Positions 59,701 through 64,000 of a stretch of DNA of 64,000 bases are shown here, one piece after another (the stretch's first letter is position 1; each line of letters begins with the position of its first letter). The notes under the pieces were generated by a model. The model saw only the letters and a program-made list of their open reading frames with translations. It searched no databases and was not told the DNA's origin. The DNA is from Planctomycetota bacterium (GTDB lineage Bacteria; Planctomycetota; Planctomycetia; Gemmatales; Gemmataceae), in assembly GCA_016191165.1 (NCBI GenBank), contig JACPPF010000046.1, positions 19,912-83,911 on the forward strand. Reading direction: 5' to 3'. The position numbers and the translations under genes are program-made.

Positions 59701-59909
59701 AGGCCAGTGACCTTGATGAAGCCCAACACATGAAGTTGAGCCGAATCGACGCTGACGTGGGCACCGGGAAAGACGATGCTGAGTTGAGCGATCACCTGCT
59801 CGCGCACGGCCGCGGCGTTGGTCCAGCGTTGATACGCGACAGCGCCGACGGCGCAGGCGCCGACGATGCCCCAAACGATGCCGCGGACAATCCATTTCCG
59901 CAACGCCAT
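56790..59909 (-). CDS. Large AsmA/TamB-like membrane-anchored protein
   Basis: N-terminal TM then ~1000-aa AsmA-like beta region (RPRLRVRRGRNGKWNVQGL; SGKGEFDLGSRKLALDVYPMWG). Confidence 0.75.
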   Translation of the reverse strand: MALRKWIVRGIVWGIVGACAVGAVAYQRWTNAAAVREQVIAQLSIVFPGAHVSVDSAQLHVLGFIKVTGLRFTRRDDPGRHEFLHVPSAIFYHDKEKILEGELKLRKIELIRPRLRVRRGRNGKWNVQGLTRPPTGDVLPPLPALVIHHGILIIEDRSDPAKATMLEINDIGVTLVNDPLPRIAVRGAANSDLMGKLHLYGSFDRRTNESHLSFRARQIPLTHNLLARLPVNCPAEFLVGLQLSARADVEGKVSFHPSQAQPWYYDIHCEIKDGSVEHPRLPLPLVGLQVKAHCNTGTLRLESLTAHSGKTEIVAHGVGQLPRIDQEFEVHLDLKHVQLGEKLAKRLPIKFSDLHKLFDPNGPTTIHIDCARHEGQWVPLASGEPSQVSLRPEFISLAFKGFPYPLERAKGDVDYNLLTKFVRVDLTAQAGDRPVILQGHWNGEKADADVRFDIRADNIPIDDKLLKSLPPMLKDVVRSFNATGKFDLRSHIHKDPGKPFRNEFHIHVHDATVKWDQFPYPLDKVSGFVDIYPEHWEFHDFQGIHKGGHVLLNGKSIPRVENGEKTFGISLEITGRNISLDNALRDALHKMPQMYNAWDTFNPTGQLFFTAAIERPSPDLNDLDVQLDARGCTAKPRFFPYSVQDISGKFRFRKMRLEIAKLRARHDKALIALERGTVDLHPRGGYYAKFDELQMQGLRFDEEFIQALPGKLKSAAQALRLNDALRVKTKLIIAQPPETGKPPDVYWDGQAWLYGAAFTTGLEFSNVTGTLACIGRYDGRQIVGVDGNVVLDRATLFNQPFKNVHAKFQMRENTPDVLLIGLRAPIYSGDITGQLRVEFNSALRYEMNLTASQINLAEFGRHNLGPKSQLSGAASARLYLSGLASGHDSLEGNGSIDIPRGHLYNLPFLLDLLKFLGLHWPDRTAFEEFHAGFAVQGSKVNVQKLDLLGSAISLSGKGEFDLGSRKLALDVYPMWGRVEQLLPPIVRPLPTTLSKNLLTVEVRGKVSGNPKDLRFRMKPMPVIVDPILLLRDRLIGRPK

Positions 59910-60090
59910 GACAATCCCGCCTTGTGCCTGTGCGCACCCACCCCGCGCGCGGCGGGATGATAGACCAACACGGGCGTGCGGTCAACGGCGGTTTGAAGTC
60001 TGACTGGTTTGCGCCTCTTGCCTGGCTTGCCCGGGCGTGCTGTAAAACGCCCGTCAGCGAACTGGCGACCGCTACGCCGCAAGCGGCACA

Positions 60091-60600
60091 TCACGGGTTT
60101 TTGCGGCGCTCCCGCGCCAGACGTTCGATTAAAGCCTCGCGGATGTTCGCGGGCAGGAACGGTTCGAGATTGCCACCCATGGACGCGATCTGCTTGAGCA
60201 GGGTGCTGCTGACGTGGGAGTAGTGCTCGCGGGCCATCAGGAAGATGGTTTCGACTTCGGAGTCCATCATGGCGTTCATGATCGACATGGTGAATTCGTA
60301 CTCCATGTCGCTGGTGGTGCGGATGCCACGCAGCATCACGCGTGCGCCGATACTGCGAACGAATTGCACCGCCAGGCCCTGAAAGGGAACAACCGCGACG
60401 TTGTCGAATTCCGTGACGGCGCGTTTCAGCAGCTTGACGCGTTCTTCCTGACTGAAGAGCGATGCTTTCTCCGGATTGTCGCCCACGCCGACGACCAGTT
60501 TGTCGACCAGCCGGCAGCCTCGGGCAATCACATCGAGATGCCCGTAGTGGACCGGATCGAAGACGCCGGGGTAGACGGCAATCCGTTTTCGCTGTGGCAT
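60091..60600 (-). CDS. coaD: Phosphopantetheine adenylyltransferase
   Basis: AVYPGVFDPVHYGHLDVIARG, RGIRTTSDMEYEFTMSIMNAMM, YSHVSSTLLKQIASMGG. Confidence 0.95.
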   Translation of the reverse strand: MPQRKRIAVYPGVFDPVHYGHLDVIARGCRLVDKLVVGVGDNPEKASLFSQEERVKLLKRAVTEFDNVAVVPFQGLAVQFVRSIGARVMLRGIRTTSDMEYEFTMSIMNAMMDSEVETIFLMAREHYSHVSSTLLKQIASMGGNLEPFLPANIREALIERLARERRKNP

Positions 60601-60647
60601 GAAAGCTCCTTGTCGCAGCCCCCGGGTCCATGCTAAGCCGCAAGCCG

Positions 60648-62288
60648 CTAGAGCCGGCGTCGCAGGATGAGCAACGTCAGGTCGTCCTGCAAATCCTTCG
60701 AACTGGTGAAATCGTCGAGAAGGGCCTTGGCAGCCTCGGTACAGTCCGCCAGGGACTTGCCCGGCGTGCAACCACTAACAAACGCCCGAATGCGCTCGAG
60801 CCCAAACATCGCGCGTTCTTTGCTTTCGCGGGCTTCGAAGAAGCCGTCGGTAAAGAAGAACAGGGCGTCGCCGGGTGCTAGCTCAATCATGACCTCGGGA
60901 AAAACGAGGGGTTCCACGTCGAAGCCAAGCAATCGGCCCGGTCGCAAGGCAACCGACTCGACCGTCCCGTCCGCGCGGCGCAAGAACGGCGGTGGATGCC
61001 CGGCCGAGGATAGCTGGACCCGTCCTGTCGCTGGCTCATATCGTCCGTGTTCAAGGGTCACGAACATGCAGGTGGGATTTTCCGCCGCCAGTTCCGCGTT
61101 GAGCCGCGGGAAAAGCTGCGCGGGACTCGTCGTTTCCTTCACGAGATGGCGGCACAAGGTCCGCACCGCGATCATGTACAAAGCCGCCGGCATCCCCTTC
61201 CCGGAAACATCGCCGATGAAAAACGCCAGCTGGCCTGACGGCGCCTTCACAAAGTCGTAAAAATCCCCCGCCACCTGCCGGGCCGGAAAAACATGGCCGT
61301 GAATCTCGAAGTCGGCGCTGGGAAAACCTTCCAGTTCGTCGGGGAGGTAGCCTTGCTGAATCTCTTGGGCCAGGGCAAGTTCTTGTCGCAGCCGTTGCTC
61401 GCGCAATTGTTCCGCATGGAGGGCGACATTCTCAAGGACAACGGCAACCTGCATGCCGATCGCGGTCACCAGATGCAGGTCCTCCACGCGGAATCCGAAG
61501 CCCTGGCACAGGCGGTCCACCTGAATGACACCCAGACGATGCCCGTCTTGATTGATGAGCGGCACGCAAATGATCGAGTGCAAATCGAGCGACGTGATCG
61601 AATGGCTCGCCTGATAGCGATGGTCGCTCTGCAAGTCGTCGCTCAGAAGTCCCACACCTTCCTTCAAGGCGCGCTGGACAATGGTTCGACTAAAGGAAAG
61701 GGAGGAAAGGTCCTGTCCCTTGCGGGTTCGCTGGGCGCGCAGAACCAACTGGTCGCCTTCGCACAGGATCACGAGGAATCGATCGGCCTGGGGGAGCAGT
61801 TTCGTCAACTGTTCGAGCAGCTTGTCCAGGAGCGGCTCGACCTCCAGCGTCCGGGCCAGGTGTTGCGAAATCTCCAGCACGACTTGCAGCTTGGCCGCGG
61901 GATCCTGGGCAAAAAGCCGTTCGTTTACGCTCGTCGCGCTGACCATCTCGCGCACGACCACGGGGGAATCTGCCTCCGTGACGCCGGAGGGCGCCGTCGT
62001 GCGCAATCCAAAGAGGTAGGGCCCGAGTTGAAAAGTATCCCGATCGGTCAAAAGGTTCGACACGTGCGGCGTCAGGCGCTTACCGTTCAAATAGGTGCCG
62101 TTGCTGCTGCCAAGATCTTGAAGGTAGTAGCGTGCGTCCCGGCGATCGATGTGCGCGTGCTGCCGGCTTACCTGCTTGCCAGTCAGGGGAATGTCACAGT
62201 CGGTATTGCGGCCCAGGATGGTCCGATTCGGATTCAACGCGAAATGCTGTCCGGTATCGGGGCCGTGCAGGATGATCAAAACGCTCAT
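60648..62288 (-). CDS. FHA-GAF-PP2C/SpoIIE serine phosphatase
   Basis: FHA (RTILGRNTDCDIPLTGKQVSRQHAHI), GAF-like middle, SpoIIE (VAGDFYDFVKAPSGQLAFFIGDVSGKGMPAALYM). Confidence 0.92.
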   Translation of the reverse strand: MSVLIILHGPDTGQHFALNPNRTILGRNTDCDIPLTGKQVSRQHAHIDRRDARYYLQDLGSSNGTYLNGKRLTPHVSNLLTDRDTFQLGPYLFGLRTTAPSGVTEADSPVVVREMVSATSVNERLFAQDPAAKLQVVLEISQHLARTLEVEPLLDKLLEQLTKLLPQADRFLVILCEGDQLVLRAQRTRKGQDLSSLSFSRTIVQRALKEGVGLLSDDLQSDHRYQASHSITSLDLHSIICVPLINQDGHRLGVIQVDRLCQGFGFRVEDLHLVTAIGMQVAVVLENVALHAEQLREQRLRQELALAQEIQQGYLPDELEGFPSADFEIHGHVFPARQVAGDFYDFVKAPSGQLAFFIGDVSGKGMPAALYMIAVRTLCRHLVKETTSPAQLFPRLNAELAAENPTCMFVTLEHGRYEPATGRVQLSSAGHPPPFLRRADGTVESVALRPGRLLGFDVEPLVFPEVMIELAPGDALFFFTDGFFEARESKERAMFGLERIRAFVSGCTPGKSLADCTEAAKALLDDFTSSKDLQDDLTLLILRRRL

Positions 62289-62376
62289 GGAATAGTTTTA
62301 CCCGATGAGCCGGGGGTAACGCAAGAACCTTGTTTGACGCCACAGGCGATTCGGCTCGCGGCGCGGTCGTTATTTG

Positions 62377-62403
62377 GTGGCACAGGCAAGGCGCCTGTGC
62401 CAC
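62377..62403. repeat. 11-bp palindrome GTGGCACAGGC / GCCTGTGCCAC
   Basis: Exact inverted repeat, 5-nt loop, intergenic. Confidence 0.8.
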
Positions 62404-62473
62404 GCACCTTACTCCGAGGATGGGATTTTTTCGTTCCGCGGACCACGGATGTTCCCATCTGGTCGAACAGCCC

Positions 62474-63817
62474 CTATTCCGCGGTCCCGCCTTGCCAGTT
62501 TTGAGAGCGGAAAGGCGATGCCGGTAGGCCTTCTTTGTTCATGAGATTGGGATTGGGCGTGTTGCGCCAACCGAAGCGAACCTGGGTCGGCTGGGCCACG
62601 GCGGCGGAATGCACGACCACGGTGGCGCCGTCGATGGTCGCCTCGGCCGCGACGAACTTGCCATCCTTGCCGGCGATCTCGAATTCGCTCAGGGCCTTTC
62701 CGTCGCGGGCTTGCAAACCTCCGCCCACGTGGGCGAACTGAATGCGGGCCTTGCCTCCGTCGATCTTGATCCCCTTGTAGAGCGGGCCGCTGTAGACGAG
62801 GTCCTTCTTGCCGTAGTCTTTGGCGAGGGCCCAGAGGGCGAGTCGGTGGCCGACGGGTTGTTTGTTGCCTGGATGGATGTCGCGGATGTTGTCCACCAGA
62901 TCGGTCATGACCGTCATGCCGGTGCCAGGAATCTTGAGGCTGGCGACCTGGGCCTCCCAGAGCGGGGGCAGCTTGCCGGGGCCGTAGCCGGACCAGGGTG
63001 CGATTTGCACGAAGTAGAACGGCAGTTCCGCGCCCCAGGCGCCGCGCCAGCCCTTGATGAGTCGGTCCATGTTGTCGCGATATTTCATGCCGCTGCCGAC
63101 GTTGCTCTCGCCCTGATACCAGGTGAAGCCCTTGACGGTAAACGGTTGCAACGGGGCGATCATGCCGTTGTACATGCCGCCGGATTTTTTCCCCTCGACG
63201 ATCCACGGTTCGATCGGCGAGCCGCCCCACGAGGCGTTGATCAAACCAACCGGCACGTTGAGTTCCTTCTGGAGATGATCGCCGAAGTGGTAGAGAACGG
63301 CTGAGAATCGCCCAATCGTCTTGGGGGAACAAACCTCCCAGCTCGCCTTGACATCCGCCGCGGGGGCCCCGGACTGGACCCGGGGAATCTGCATCAGTCG
63401 AATGTTCGGCTTGCTGGCTTCGGCCCGGTGAACCTTGGCCGCCTGGGACGCGTTGATCGACCATTCCATGTTCGACTGCCCCGAGCCGAGCCAAACTTCG
63501 CCGATCAGGATGTCCTCAAGCACGATATTGTTCTTGCCGGCGATCGTCATGGTGTGGGCTTTGCCGTCGGCCTTGACGGGATTCAGAGTCACCTTCCACC
63601 GTCCCTTGTCGTCGGCCTTGGCGCTGACTTTTTGATCCTCGAAGGTGACCGATACCGCTTCGCCCGGTTCGGCCCAGCCCCAAATGGGCAAGGGCCGATC
63701 CCGCTGAAGCACCATATGGCTGCCAATCACGGCAGGCAGTTTTACATCAGCGCGAACCGTAGCCGGGGTGACCGTGCCCAGCACGACAAAAGCGCAGGCA
63801 AACAGGAATCTTTTCAT
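62474..63817 (-). CDS. Sialate O-acetylesterase-like (SASA) SGNH hydrolase, secreted
   Basis: Signal peptide; LPAVIGSHMVLQRDRPLPIWGWAEPGE; GEVWLGSGQSNMEW; WYQGESNV. Confidence 0.9.
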   Translation of the reverse strand: MKRFLFACAFVVLGTVTPATVRADVKLPAVIGSHMVLQRDRPLPIWGWAEPGEAVSVTFEDQKVSAKADDKGRWKVTLNPVKADGKAHTMTIAGKNNIVLEDILIGEVWLGSGQSNMEWSINASQAAKVHRAEASKPNIRLMQIPRVQSGAPAADVKASWEVCSPKTIGRFSAVLYHFGDHLQKELNVPVGLINASWGGSPIEPWIVEGKKSGGMYNGMIAPLQPFTVKGFTWYQGESNVGSGMKYRDNMDRLIKGWRGAWGAELPFYFVQIAPWSGYGPGKLPPLWEAQVASLKIPGTGMTVMTDLVDNIRDIHPGNKQPVGHRLALWALAKDYGKKDLVYSGPLYKGIKIDGGKARIQFAHVGGGLQARDGKALSEFEIAGKDGKFVAAEATIDGATVVVHSAAVAQPTQVRFGWRNTPNPNLMNKEGLPASPFRSQNWQGGTAE

Positions 63818-63863
63818 GGCGGACCTTTCTTGGTTAAACACGGGGTATACAGTAATAACCTAG

Positions 63864-64000
63864 ATGACCATTTCACAAATCGCTGCACAGCTGCAATTGG
63901 CCTGGACAAAACGGGGCGTTTACGTCAAGCTGGCAAACCGCCCCGATCTCCTGGGCAAGGATGTCCGTCATGCCAAACCCTTTTGCGCCGCCGCTTGTCT
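63864..64000 (+). CDS. Start of an unknown CDS, truncated by window end
   Basis: ATG then open frame MTISQIAAQLQLAWTKRGVYVKLANRPDLLGKDVRHAKPFCAAAC; no stop before the end. Confidence 0.3.
   Translation, partial: MTISQIAAQLQLAWTKRGVYVKLANRPDLLGKDVRHAKPFCAAAC

Noticed and set aside
62409-63494. 361-aa minus-strand ORF
   Set aside because: Out-of-frame overlap with the sialate O-acetylesterase gene, which carries clear SGNH motifs.

Overview
This 64 kb window is GC-rich and gene-dense. It looks like part of a planctomycete (Gemmataceae-like) chromosome: two DUF1501/TAT proteins, TIGR03067-like and LEHLEDR N-terminal motifs, and many REP-like palindromes after genes. I support about 45 CDS. Housekeeping genes include dus, truD, miaA, coaD, ahcY, xylA, nagA, a short secA-like gene, an lptF/G-like permease next to a large AsmA-like protein, and a YbaK-type deacylase. 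Accessory content includes a Ser/Thr kinase, FHA and FHA-GAF-PP2C proteins, an N4C-type DNA methyltransferase, an LRR protein, and a secreted metzincin with Ig-like domains. The most interesting locus is ~39.3-55.0 kb. It holds a partial, atypical type VI secretion cluster (tssB-tagJ-tssF-tssH on -, tssK on +). Directly after tssK come two large membrane-anchored paralogues: a caspase-like/vWA protein with an intact His/Cys dyad, and a pseudo-caspase in which both catalytic positions appear replaced. Other signals include a covarying family of dispersed palindromes, a MITE-like nested inverted repeat, an in-frame REP-like insertion inside truD, a tandem-duplicated spermidine-synthase-like protein, and (TGAG)n tetranucleotide tracts at gene ends. 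No rRNA, tRNA, CRISPR array, prophage or complete IS was recognised. All family assignments are from reading motifs by eye; no database search was run.
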